From a virus, in IMG/VR virus record IMGVR_UViG_3300036770_006296, positions 124,001-188,000 of that record: a stretch of 64,000 nucleotides of DNA; one strand, written 5' to 3'. Position 1 is the stretch's first letter; each line of letters starts with the position of its first letter. Under the pieces are notes generated by a model. The model was not told the DNA's origin. It saw only the letters and a program-made list of their open reading frames with translations, and did no database searches. Shown here one piece after another: positions 48,511 through 56,202 of this stretch. The translations under genes were made by a program, and so were the position numbers.

Positions 48511-49392
48511 ATGCGGGATTTTAAAATAATTAACCGGATAACAAATACCTCTGATAATCTAAACCGATACTTCAATGAAATATCAAAATATGAATTATTA
48601 AGTGCTGAGAAAGAGGCTGAACTTGCTTTTAAAGCTAAGGCTGGTGACGAAAAAGCTAAAGAAGCAATATTAAAATCTAATCTAAGATTTGTTATTTCTG
48701 TTGCAAAATCGTATGTTTCTGGCAACTCCCCACTGGAAGATCTTATATCTGAAGGAAACAAAGGATTAGTAGAAGCAGTCGAAAATTTCGATCCGACTAC
48801 CGGATTCAAATTTATTAGTTATGCTGTTTGGCATATTAGGAAAAACATACTTGTATATCTTAATAATCACACAAGATCCATAAGAATCCCTTCTAACGTA
48901 AATAATGAGATGCGAAAATATCATGCTATAGAGGAATCTTTTATCTCTTATAATGGTAGGGAACCTTCAATAGATGAGATGCTAGAGATAATAGAAAATC
49001 CTGAATATGGGATCCAGATTTCTAACGCCACAATAGATACAATTAAAAACACCCCGTTATCTATTCCTCTCGAAAATTACGGAAAAGAAAATGACGAGAT
49101 TGGCTCTCCTCTAAGTTGGTTGCAATCATCTGAAAATAGTGATGGTATAACATTGAGTGACGATATCAGGAATATTATCTTGCGAGTTCTTTCAGAGTTA
49201 AAGCCTATGGAAAGGGAAGTTACTATTTTAAAATACGGACTTGGAGACTCAAAAGAACCTATGAGCTATAAAGCTATAGGGGAGAAGCTAGAAAAAACAA
49301 CAGAATGGGCTAGGATTATTTCTAAGAAAGCTGAAATGAGGATGAAGGCTATTATTAGGAGAAGAAAAATAAAAGAATTATTCTTCGATTAA
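48511..49392 (+). CDS. Divergent sigma-70 factor, candidate late sigma
   Basis: 293 residues. Region 2 is well kept (KSNLRFVISVAKSYVSGN; 2.4 FISYAVWHIRKNI at 101-113), and so is region 3. Region 4.2 has an altered recognition helix, EKTTEWARIISKKAEMRMK (261-279), against TKERVRQIREKGLRKLR in the 24717 sigma; the W in 2.4 also changes. It should still bind core polymerase but may read another sequence, perhaps GGATATATAA. It lies near the end of the two-component cassette. Which promoters it reads is inference. Confidence 0.85.
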   Translation: MRDFKIINRITNTSDNLNRYFNEISKYELLSAEKEAELAFKAKAGDEKAKEAILKSNLRFVISVAKSYVSGNSPLEDLISEGNKGLVEAVENFDPTTGFKFISYAVWHIRKNILVYLNNHTRSIRIPSNVNNEMRKYHAIEESFISYNGREPSIDEMLEIIENPEYGIQISNATIDTIKNTPLSIPLENYGKENDEIGSPLSWLQSSENSDGITLSDDIRNIILRVLSELKPMEREVTILKYGLGDSKEPMSYKAIGEKLEKTTEWARIISKKAEMRMKAIIRRRKIKELFFD

Positions 49393-49706
49393 GCTAGTTC
49401 CATTTCCTCTATTCTAAAAGGCAATTTAGTTCCGTATCTGTACATACAAAAATGATCAAATTCTTCTTCGTTCATTTTGTCAGTGTGGAACTCCATTTCA
49501 TCCCACAGAACTTTATTATTCTTGTCTTTTAAATAGAGATCGAAAACATCTTTGCCTTTCTCTATCTTTTTTACGAGAGAGTTATTTAGATCTTTTTTTA
49601 TTTTTTCCGCTCTTTCTTTAGAGATTGTTATTTTTTCAATCCACTCTTTTCTAGACCCTTCTTCAATTACAGATCCTCTTATTATGTAAGCTTTCTTATT
49701 ATTCAT
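49389..49706 (-). CDS. Hypothetical helical protein
   Basis: 105 residues from MNNKKAYIIRGSVIEEGS; the longer frame to 49766 starts in the spacer with a hydrophobic run that is unlikely to be translated. Charged, helical (KERAEKIKKDLNNSLVKKIE). Convergent with the second sigma (4-base overlap). Unknown. Confidence 0.6.
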   Translation of the reverse strand: MNNKKAYIIRGSVIEEGSRKEWIEKITISKERAEKIKKDLNNSLVKKIEKGKDVFDLYLKDKNNKVLWDEMEFHTDKMNEEEFDHFCMYRYGTKLPFRIEEMELA

Positions 49707-49741
49707 ATCTGCTAATTTAATAAATAAATTAAAAAGCAAAA

Positions 49742-49751
49742 GGATATATAA
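49742..49751 (+). promoter_or_regulatory. GGATATATAA element
   Basis: Exact GGATATATAA, 17 bases before the ATG at 49769. Confidence 0.5.
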
Positions 49752-49768
49752 AGATAATAGAGACAAAA

Positions 49769-50596
49769 ATGAGACATCTTAAATCATTAGAAGAGTTTAG
49801 AATAGTTAATGAGCAGCTATTTAAAGATGGCGAAGCATTAATGAAACTCTTAAGCGGAGGTAAACTTCAGGATTCTCCTGTAGAAGGATCAGTAACAATA
49901 AAAGGAGGAGCTATATCAGGGGATAAAGCCAAAAATGCACAAGCAGTGATAAATTCTATGAATAAGCATGGAATAACAAACCCTTACACACAAAAAGCAA
50001 TACTAGGTGTAATTGGTAAAGAGTGCGGGTTCATACCTCAAAATGAGACATCATACTCTACCACTTCTTCTGCTAGAATAAGAAGTATATTTGGTGAAAG
50101 AGTTAGTAAAATGACTGATGCACAGATTGATCAGTTAAAAAAGAACGATGAAGCTTTCTATAATTACCTGTACGGCGGAAGATACGGAAATGCTCCTAAT
50201 GAGGGATACAAATATAGAGGTAGAGGATTTAATGGTATAACATTCAAAGGGGTTTACCAAAAAATGAATGATCTCATGAATCGGATTGGAAAGCTGGATA
50301 GAAAGGTTGATCTAGTGGCTAATCCAGATGTCATTAATGATATAGATGTTGCTGCAGAATCTGCAGTGCTTTATTTTATAGACAGGGCTTCTTCCCCAGA
50401 AATGAACAAGAAATATGGTGTTAAGGATCTAAACGGATTCAAAGACGAGGAAACAGCAGTTAAAGCTATGGTTCATGCAAATGCTGGATGGGGATCTAAT
50501 ATGAATTCTCCGTTTCTAGCAACTAGCTTAAATAAGGCTAAGGATATGGCTAAGCAATTTAGTATTGCAGATTTAGGTCAAAATAATTTAGCTTAA
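49769..50596 (+). CDS. Leader protein with EQLF module and GH19-like glycosidase
   Basis: 275 residues. The leader MRHLKSLEEFRIVNEQLFKD is followed by GEALMKLLSGG, the module shared with 11845, 33052 and 33785. Residues about 60-260 are a GH19-type domain: GKECGF with Glu85, NETSYS with Glu93 and YRGRGFNGITF, aligned by eye with the endolysin at 40938. So the phage encodes both a late endolysin and a leader-tagged version. The latter is a candidate virion wall enzyme. Confidence 0.82.
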   Translation: MRHLKSLEEFRIVNEQLFKDGEALMKLLSGGKLQDSPVEGSVTIKGGAISGDKAKNAQAVINSMNKHGITNPYTQKAILGVIGKECGFIPQNETSYSTTSSARIRSIFGERVSKMTDAQIDQLKKNDEAFYNYLYGGRYGNAPNEGYKYRGRGFNGITFKGVYQKMNDLMNRIGKLDRKVDLVANPDVINDIDVAAESAVLYFIDRASSPEMNKKYGVKDLNGFKDEETAVKAMVHANAGWGSNMNSPFLATSLNKAKDMAKQFSIADLGQNNLA

Positions 50597-50597
50597 A

Positions 50598-50939
50598 TTA
50601 TCTTCTAAATTTATTAGGAAACATTCTTCTCCACTCGTGACCTTGTGGAATGTCCTTTGCTCTTACACCGAATATCTTTTCTTCTGGGCATGGATCCATT
50701 TCTCTAACCATTCGATTGTTCATCCAGGTCTCTATTTTAACAAAGTTATTATTACAAGCCCAAGATTCTATTGATCTGTTCCATGATGAACCTGTCATAA
50801 ACGGAAAATTTGTATTTGAGTTATTAACGACATCCGTTATTTGACTTCCTTGAAGTTCAACTTTTATCTCACCAAAATTCCTATGCTTAAGAATCATAGT
50901 CCTTTGGTTGAAATTTTCGTATAGTTCTATATAATTCAT
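50598..50939 (-). CDS. Leader-type small protein
   Basis: 113 residues from MNYIELYENFNQRTMIL, a leader variant (the longer frame to 50972 lacks the leader and runs into the GIY-YIG gene). Basic C terminus (GHEWRRMFPNKFRR). No motif. Convergent with 49769. Confidence 0.62.
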   Translation of the reverse strand: MNYIELYENFNQRTMILKHRNFGEIKVELQGSQITDVVNNSNTNFPFMTGSSWNRSIESWACNNNFVKIETWMNNRMVREMDPCPEEKIFGVRAKDIPQGHEWRRMFPNKFRR

Positions 50940-50940
50940 T

Positions 50941-51615
50941 TTATTTTTTACATCTTCCTGTTTTAAAACCATCTGGTATTTTTTCCCCCTCGGGTATTCT
51001 TTTGTTTTCTAGCAATACAGGATTGTAATACCATTTATAATTCTTTTTTCTCATTGGATTATTATCGCCTGAAAATCTTTCCCTATATCCATTTATTATA
51101 CTTTCGTAATTTTCACCGAATCTTTGTCTTTCGTTTTTATATTTGGATCTTGATTTTTTTAAATTTATTTTTATATTTTCTGCTTTTTCTAAACCGTATA
51201 TTTCTTCTAAAGATTTTCCTTTTTTCCTTTTTGTGCTGTCGTGATTCTTTGATAATTTTTCCTTGTGGTCTAAAGAGAATTCCCTATTTTTAAGTGCTTT
51301 ACTAATTTTATTTTTTATTTCATCCAATTTAGGATTATTGCTCATTGTATCTCCTCCGTCGCCGCCTTTAGATATATTATATCCTATATTCCTATCATTA
51401 GATTTATAAAATTCTATCCAATATTTTTCAGAATTAGATAGATCCTCGTAATTATCTGTTTCGTATATTATTTCTTTTTGAAAATATTCTATTCCATATT
51501 TTTTTATAGCTCTTTTAATTAATACACCCGAACCCATATAATTTTTATTAGAAAGTGTATCTTTACCTATGTATATTTTGCCGTCTAATATATTAGTTAT
51601 TATATAAACCTGCAT
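50941..51615 (-). CDS. GIY-YIG homing endonuclease with NUMOD3 motifs
   Basis: 224 residues. The N domain has VYIITNILDGKIYIGKDTLS (Y-I-I to Y-I-G pattern) and continues with KYGIEYFQKEIIYE and E64-like acid. The middle has ISKGGDGGDTMSNNP, and a NUMOD3-like DNA-binding stretch (SGDNNPMRKKN, GKSLEEIYGLEKAENI). It should nick a specific target and promote spread of its gene. It sits inside the cargo region between leader genes, without an intron visible. Confidence 0.85.
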   Translation of the reverse strand: MQVYIITNILDGKIYIGKDTLSNKNYMGSGVLIKRAIKKYGIEYFQKEIIYETDNYEDLSNSEKYWIEFYKSNDRNIGYNISKGGDGGDTMSNNPKLDEIKNKISKALKNREFSLDHKEKLSKNHDSTKRKKGKSLEEIYGLEKAENIKINLKKSRSKYKNERQRFGENYESIINGYRERFSGDNNPMRKKNYKWYYNPVLLENKRIPEGEKIPDGFKTGRCKK

Positions 51616-51626
51616 ATTTTATATTT

Positions 51627-52199
51627 TTACCAAGGATTGCTAGATTTAATACCTATCAATTTACGATAACGTGAGATATTGCACGACCAGTATTTAGCTT
51701 TCCATTTAGGCCCAGGTTGATCACAGCGCATTCTTTTTTGAAACGATCTTGCTTTTTTAGGATCTGCATTATTAACTCTCATTCCTGGTTCACCGAATCC
51801 AACCTTAACAATGTTACCGCTTTGATTTTTTGTGTATACACCAAATTTCCTAGGACCTGAAGGTGTTCTGAAAGGTCTATTGAGGTTTACTTTTCTACCC
51901 CTATATTCTGCCTCATGTAGCTCTTCTACATCTTCAAAAGGTATGTCGAGAAAAACCTCTCTTCCCTCATATATTCCCCTTTTGCCAGCATCAGTACCAA
52001 CCAACCAGATTTCATCTTCAGTTAGTCCAATATTTCCTTCATTAAATAATATTCTAGCTTCGTTAACAAGATCTAACCACGCTTCTGATTCCACCCTAAA
52101 AACGCTTTCTAGTAAGCCTATACCGTTGTTAAAGTGATAAGATAAGTTCTCAGATAAGGAATTATTATTAAATGCGTTAAAATCGCTTATATGCTTCAT
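51627..52199 (-). CDS. Leader protein, unknown, with CNISRYRKL end
   Basis: 190 residues. MKHISDFNAFNNNSLSENLS is a leader variant with LSE sites. The C terminus RCDQPGPKWKAKYWSCNISR resembles a Cys-Trp motif of other phage head-associated proteins. It contains DLVNEARILFNEGNIGLTED. No known enzyme. GGATATATAA lies just upstream on its strand. Confidence 0.7.
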   Translation of the reverse strand: MKHISDFNAFNNNSLSENLSYHFNNGIGLLESVFRVESEAWLDLVNEARILFNEGNIGLTEDEIWLVGTDAGKRGIYEGREVFLDIPFEDVEELHEAEYRGRKVNLNRPFRTPSGPRKFGVYTKNQSGNIVKVGFGEPGMRVNNADPKKARSFQKRMRCDQPGPKWKAKYWSCNISRYRKLIGIKSSNPW

Positions 52200-52204
52200 A
52201 TAAA

Positions 52205-52214
52205 TTATATATCC
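52205..52214 (-). promoter_or_regulatory. GGATATATAA element
   Basis: Exact GGATATATAA on the minus strand, five bases before the start at 52199 and directly abutting the end of 52215. Confidence 0.5.
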
Positions 52215-52937
52215 TTATTTGATTAGATCATTCTGAAACATAATATCACATATGTATCTTGAGATTTTTGTATCCGATGGATAGTGGATGCCAACCACCT
52301 CCCTGCTTCTTGCAATTTTTTCTCCTACTTCTCTAACCTCGGACGCAATTTCAGGATGTTTTCTTGCATAATGCTCTGCCATTGTAAATGCAGTGAGTGC
52401 GTGCCCGCTCGGGTAAGCTGCGGTCATGGCATCAGTTCTTATTAATGGATACAATGGAATGTCATAAGCTTTAGCTAACTGATATGGCCTAGGCCTATTA
52501 ATGACGTCCTTCAAATAATTAAGAATCGCGTCCGTTTGGTTGTCTATCCTAAAATATCCATCCATAGTCTCTTCGTATCCTTTTGAATTTAAAAAATCTA
52601 TAAAAATGTTTGGTAGATTGCTCTGGTCATCAGCGTATCTAGCAAATGTAACATCATCTCCCGTTGCATTTGATGTTAATTCTAGTAATTCTTCTAGGTC
52701 TTTTCTTGTAGTTTCGCTGTCGTTCAAAGGAGCTTCTTTTATGATCTTTTCTATTAGCCCCTCTTTTTCGAACCATTTTCTTATGGGATCATTCTTATCT
52801 TCTATGATCTCCTTGAATTCAATCGGTGCATTTCCATAAACTATTTGATTAATATCAACGGTTTTTTCTGACTTATTTAAAGATTGCTCAAGAATTATAG
52901 AATTATTTAATTCTTTAAAATAGCTTATATACTTCAT
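52215..52937 (-). CDS. Leader-type PAP2-family phosphatase
   Basis: 240 residues. MKYISYFKELNNS is a leader variant with ILE shortly after. The PAP2/acid phosphatase motifs are all there: KDVINRPRP (143-151), PSGH (176-179) and SREVVGIHYPSD (211-222), as in class A bacterial acid phosphatases. It removes phosphate from lipids or small phosphate esters; candidates are undecaprenyl-PP or nucleotides. No signal peptide, so delivery by the virion is a sensible guess. Confidence 0.83.
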   Translation of the reverse strand: MKYISYFKELNNSIILEQSLNKSEKTVDINQIVYGNAPIEFKEIIEDKNDPIRKWFEKEGLIEKIIKEAPLNDSETTRKDLEELLELTSNATGDDVTFARYADDQSNLPNIFIDFLNSKGYEETMDGYFRIDNQTDAILNYLKDVINRPRPYQLAKAYDIPLYPLIRTDAMTAAYPSGHALTAFTMAEHYARKHPEIASEVREVGEKIARSREVVGIHYPSDTKISRYICDIMFQNDLIK

Positions 52938-52941
52938 ATAG

Positions 52942-52950
52942 CTATATATC
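52942..52950 (-). promoter_or_regulatory. GGATATATAA-like element (GATATATAG)
   Basis: Minus-strand GATATATAG four bases before the start at 52937. Confidence 0.4.
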
Positions 52951-52964
52951 GATCCTAGATATTC

Positions 52965-53741
52965 TTAATCTCTAAACCACCAAATCATTCCGTCCCAAAG
53001 AGCATCCCCGTGATTGATCCAAGGAGCACGTTCTTCTTCGAAATATTCTTTATCTAATATATCATCCTCGTCTTTTCTATAATCGCTAGGAGTTATTCTT
53101 TCTTTTTTCTTTTTTAATTCTTTCCACCAATCTTTTTTATCAATATAAGAGTAATCAGGAACTATTCCTATTTCTCCAGGATATGAATCATTGAGTCTAA
53201 CTGTTGCAGGTAGTCCATAATACCAGATCTTTCTACCGTTTTCCTTTTCTTGGTTTAAGAAATCGAATGGGTGTTCTAATAGTATAGTTTCTAAAGATTG
53301 AGCGCGGGAGAGAGCATATCCGATTTCTCTAGAAAAGAATGAGTATACCAATTTTCCGTTTGCATACATCTCACATTTTCCACCATTTCTCATATCCCAC
53401 TCATCCCATTTATATTTCATGGTGTTGTATTGACGATATCTGATTTCCCAGCATATTCTATGAGCTCCTTTATCTATATAAGGAATTAGCTCTCTTATAC
53501 AAGGCTCGTGAATATCTCCATCCTCGTCAGAAATAGCTTCGTAGTCTGACCAATCTAACCACCATGTATCTGGACATCCATTGGATTTACCAAGTTCGTG
53601 TTCGTATCCAGGGATGGAATATACTGGATATAGTTTTCCGTCTATCGCTACATCAAATATTTTGTGTAGTCTTTGAAATGGTGCTCCTTCGGATTTTCCG
53701 TATTTCTCCTGAGCTTGAGCTAATGTTAATGTTTCTTTCAT
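52965..53741 (-). CDS. Hypothetical protein
   Basis: 258 residues, MKETLTLAQAQEKYGKSEGA. Contains NGCPDTWWLDWSDYEAISDE and an acidic/aromatic C terminus ending MIWWFRD. No recognised family. First of a minus-strand block with little leader content. Unknown. Confidence 0.62.
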   Translation of the reverse strand: MKETLTLAQAQEKYGKSEGAPFQRLHKIFDVAIDGKLYPVYSIPGYEHELGKSNGCPDTWWLDWSDYEAISDEDGDIHEPCIRELIPYIDKGAHRICWEIRYRQYNTMKYKWDEWDMRNGGKCEMYANGKLVYSFFSREIGYALSRAQSLETILLEHPFDFLNQEKENGRKIWYYGLPATVRLNDSYPGEIGIVPDYSYIDKKDWWKELKKKKERITPSDYRKDEDDILDKEYFEEERAPWINHGDALWDGMIWWFRD

Positions 53742-53824
53742 TTATTTTTATTTTTATAAATCCCAAATACTTTTTCTCTTCTTTTTTGGAAATTTAAAAG
53801 AAATCCAGAGTAAAAATTTTTGGA

Positions 53825-53977
53825 TTATTCTTCCCATGTTTCTTCTTTGTCCATCTCTTTTAATTCAGATTGAATTTTCTTATCATTGATAAATTTAGCA
53901 TCTTCCCATGCTTCTTTTCTGTCTCTCCATTTAATCCAGAGTCTAAAGAAATCGTATATTAATTTTATCTTGCTCAT
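53825..53977 (-). CDS. Very small helical protein
   Basis: 50 residues: MSKIKLIYDFFRLWIKWRDR then EAWEDAKFINDKKIQSELKE. Its start overlaps the end of the next upstream gene (ATGA at 53974-53977). Charged amphipathic helix. Unknown. Confidence 0.5.
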   Translation of the reverse strand: MSKIKLIYDFFRLWIKWRDRKEAWEDAKFINDKKIQSELKEMDKEETWEE

Positions 53978-54222
53978 TTTTTAAATACGATATCCCAGTT
54001 TTTATCAAACATTTTATCAATAGTTTCCTTATGATTTGGATCATCTTCTAACAATCCCATTAGATCCTTATACATAAGATAAGCAAATTTTAGATCCTTT
54101 AGATATCCCTCGCAATAATCCCCATTTGGACTTTGCTTACAAGAAATTGCTGAACAGCATCCGTCTTCTCCACAAGCATCACAAACTGAACAATATGGAG
54201 ATTTATATTTCTCTGGATTCAT
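53974..54222 (-). CDS. Small Cys-rich protein
   Basis: 82 residues. N-terminal Cys cluster (YCSVCDACGEDGCCSAISC) followed by a second CEGY; enough ligands for a zinc or Fe-S site. C half is helical (DDPNHKETIDKMF). No family recognised. Translationally coupled with 53825. Confidence 0.6.
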   Translation of the reverse strand: MNPEKYKSPYCSVCDACGEDGCCSAISCKQSPNGDYCEGYLKDLKFAYLMYKDLMGLLEDDPNHKETIDKMFDKNWDIVFKK

Positions 54223-54228
54223 AATTTA

Positions 54229-54564
54229 TTAATAAAGATCCTCACTATATAAAGTTCTACTTCCACCTCTTGATCTGTCATTCAGTTGACCCGCGGATTC
54301 AGCAATATTATATCCTTCTTCTCTATCAACAAAACGATTTTTATTAGTTAGAAATCCTTGGATTGATTCTCCAACTTCACCTGGTATGTCTCTTAACCCT
54401 GTAATTGCAACCATTTGATATATGCAATTGCCGTGTCTCCACCCGGATACAACAACACCCCTATCGACATTGTATGGTCTAAAACCTCTATGTTCTAAAA
54501 TATCTGGTTTCTTTAAGGGAAGATCCTTGTACCAAACAGCAGCACATAAAATATACTCGTCCAT
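54229..54564 (-). CDS. Hypothetical protein
   Basis: 111 residues from MDEYILCAAVWYKDLPLKKP; the longer frame to 54585 is within the upstream gene. Contains GVVVSGWRHGNCIYQMVAIT. Start overlaps the preceding stop. Not recognised. Confidence 0.6.
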   Translation of the reverse strand: MDEYILCAAVWYKDLPLKKPDILEHRGFRPYNVDRGVVVSGWRHGNCIYQMVAITGLRDIPGEVGESIQGFLTNKNRFVDREEGYNIAESAGQLNDRSRGGSRTLYSEDLY

Positions 54565-54839
54565 TATTTTATCTTTAAAAGCCAATTAGCTAAATGTTCA
54601 TCAATAGTTAATTCGTCCCACTCATAATCAGTGAAACCTTTCCTGCAATATTCACCAAAGTTTATAAGATCTACTGCAGTAAAACCCGGAGTTCTTTTTA
54701 AAACATCCTCGACAACTTCGGGAGATGCCTCCTCACCTTTTGCCTCTATATCTTTCCATTCTTTTTCTATAGATTCAGAATCCATAGAGTTAAATTTCTC
54801 TGCTAACATAGCAGTTAGCTTCATTTCATTTAGGTTCAT
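54564..54839 (-). CDS. Small acidic protein
   Basis: 91 residues, MNLNEMKLTAMLAEKFNSMD, acidic helical (KEWKDIEAKGEEASPEVVED). Overlaps both neighbours, so part of an overlapping run of minus-strand genes. Unknown. Confidence 0.58.
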   Translation of the reverse strand: MNLNEMKLTAMLAEKFNSMDSESIEKEWKDIEAKGEEASPEVVEDVLKRTPGFTAVDLINFGEYCRKGFTDYEWDELTIDEHLANWLLKIK

Positions 54840-55305
54840 ATTCTTTTATTTGTTTTATGTATGCTTCGTATACTGTTGTTCTAGTTGATCCGGTGTTTTC
54901 GTATTTGTCTACAGGAATCCATCTTGTCTCCATAGTGTCTCCTTCTTTTCTTTCACATGGAAATGCTACTATATTCGTGTCTTCTATGTCAGGTCCTTGA
55001 CAAAAAAGCTCTTTCCAAGTTGATTTCTCTAGATAATTTCTTAGAGCGCTCCATGCTTCCATATCGTGTGAGAGCCACATGTTGTCGTCGTGATTCATCG
55101 CATAATCAATCTGTCTTTGTATCTCCTCTGCTAGAGATTTCCCTTGTTGTTCTGAAAGTCTTTTACCAAAGTTTCTAACTAGATCCGACGGGTACATTGC
55201 AGATGCTATTGTGTATCTTCCGCAGAAGTATCTCAGAGAAGACCAAGTAAGATCCCATTCCCAGTCGCTCAATGGTTTAATCTTTTGCTTTTCCTTTGTT
55301 TTCAT
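54826..55305 (-). CDS. Hypothetical helical protein
   Basis: 159 residues, MKTKEKQKIKPLSDWEWDLT. Helical with LSEQQGKSLAEEIQRQIDYA and a C-terminal part with CERKEGDTMETRWIPVDKYE. No motif. Start of the overlapping run; divergent from 55367. Confidence 0.6.
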   Translation of the reverse strand: MKTKEKQKIKPLSDWEWDLTWSSLRYFCGRYTIASAMYPSDLVRNFGKRLSEQQGKSLAEEIQRQIDYAMNHDDNMWLSHDMEAWSALRNYLEKSTWKELFCQGPDIEDTNIVAFPCERKEGDTMETRWIPVDKYENTGSTRTTVYEAYIKQIKEYEPK

Positions 55306-55366
55306 AAAATTTATACTAAAAATGAAGGTTTAAGTTTCTTCTGTAAAAATAAGAGATAAATATAAG

Positions 55367-55693
55367 ATGGAAGGATATGTTTATCTGATTGTTGAGGGTG
55401 ATCATAATGGGGAAGAGAAGTACAAGATAGGAGTAACTAAGAACGACCCCCAGAAAAGACTTAAGAAATTAAAAACGGGTAATTCAAATCAGCTAGATAT
55501 CCTTAAACTTTATAAGAGCAAGCACTATAAAAAGGTGGAAAAAATTCTACACCGAAAATTTATAAGTCAAAGGACATTATCAGGGAACGAGTTTTTTTAT
55601 CTAAGTGACGAACAGGTGTTTGGATTTATAAAGTATTGTGAAGAAGCAGAACACATTATAGAGTCGCTTCAGGATAATCCATTTTTTAAGTAG
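55367..55693 (+). CDS. T5orf172/MUG113-type GIY-YIG-like protein
   Basis: 108 residues. GYVYLIVEGDHNGEEKYKIG and VTKNDPQKRLKKLKTGNSNQ then LDILKLY, with KIGVT and HRKFISQRTLSGNEFFYLSD, fit the T5orf172 branch of the GIY-YIG superfamily (compact nuclease or DNA-binding fold). Glu in the GNEFF turn is at the expected place. Possible nuclease against host or rival DNA. Not leader-bearing. Confidence 0.76.
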   Translation: MEGYVYLIVEGDHNGEEKYKIGVTKNDPQKRLKKLKTGNSNQLDILKLYKSKHYKKVEKILHRKFISQRTLSGNEFFYLSDEQVFGFIKYCEEAEHIIESLQDNPFFK

Positions 55694-56153
55694 AGCTAAG
55701 TCCAAAACGGTTAAGTAAAGCCGCACCTTTACATCTTAGTGCTTCTAATATTTTTTCGTCTAGCACTTTATCTAGTTCTTCCCTCGGATTTTCCCTATAT
55801 AGCCTAGCCATTTCTAAAGGATATTCATTAAACGATTTTATAAGATCACATAGGCGATCATATATTTCTGTGCTTCTGCCATCATTTCTATCTGCTATGA
55901 TTTCTCTCCAATTTTCTAGGCAGTCTAGTAATTCTGCCCTTTCATATAGATTAGAGTTTTCCTCCTCTAGGTCTTCAAATTTTGATTTTAGATTATCGAG
56001 GTCTCGCTCTAAATACTCAATCCTCTCCTTTGCTTCCAAAAGTTCAGATAGGTAGTCTTCTTTTGTTTGATTTAATTCTTGATTCTCGTCTTCGAGGCCC
56101 TCTATATAAAGAATAAGCTCCTCAACCTTTTTTTCTTCTAATTTATTAGTCAT
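55686..56153 (-). CDS. Coiled-coil protein with C-terminal NRFG tail
   Basis: 155 residues. A long coiled coil (about 5-85: EELILYIEGLEDENQELNQT and LESLAE-type heptads) is followed by a helical part and the end RCKGAALLNRFGLSST, the NRFG tail. It lacks the KLFE leader, so the tail can occur on its own. Convergent with 55367 by eight bases. Unknown function. Confidence 0.68.
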   Translation of the reverse strand: MTNKLEEKKVEELILYIEGLEDENQELNQTKEDYLSELLEAKERIEYLERDLDNLKSKFEDLEEENSNLYERAELLDCLENWREIIADRNDGRSTEIYDRLCDLIKSFNEYPLEMARLYRENPREELDKVLDEKILEALRCKGAALLNRFGLSST

Positions 56154-56202
56154 AAAGAATTTTATGCAAATTTAGAAAAAATTTAGAGGAATAAAAAAAG
56201 AT

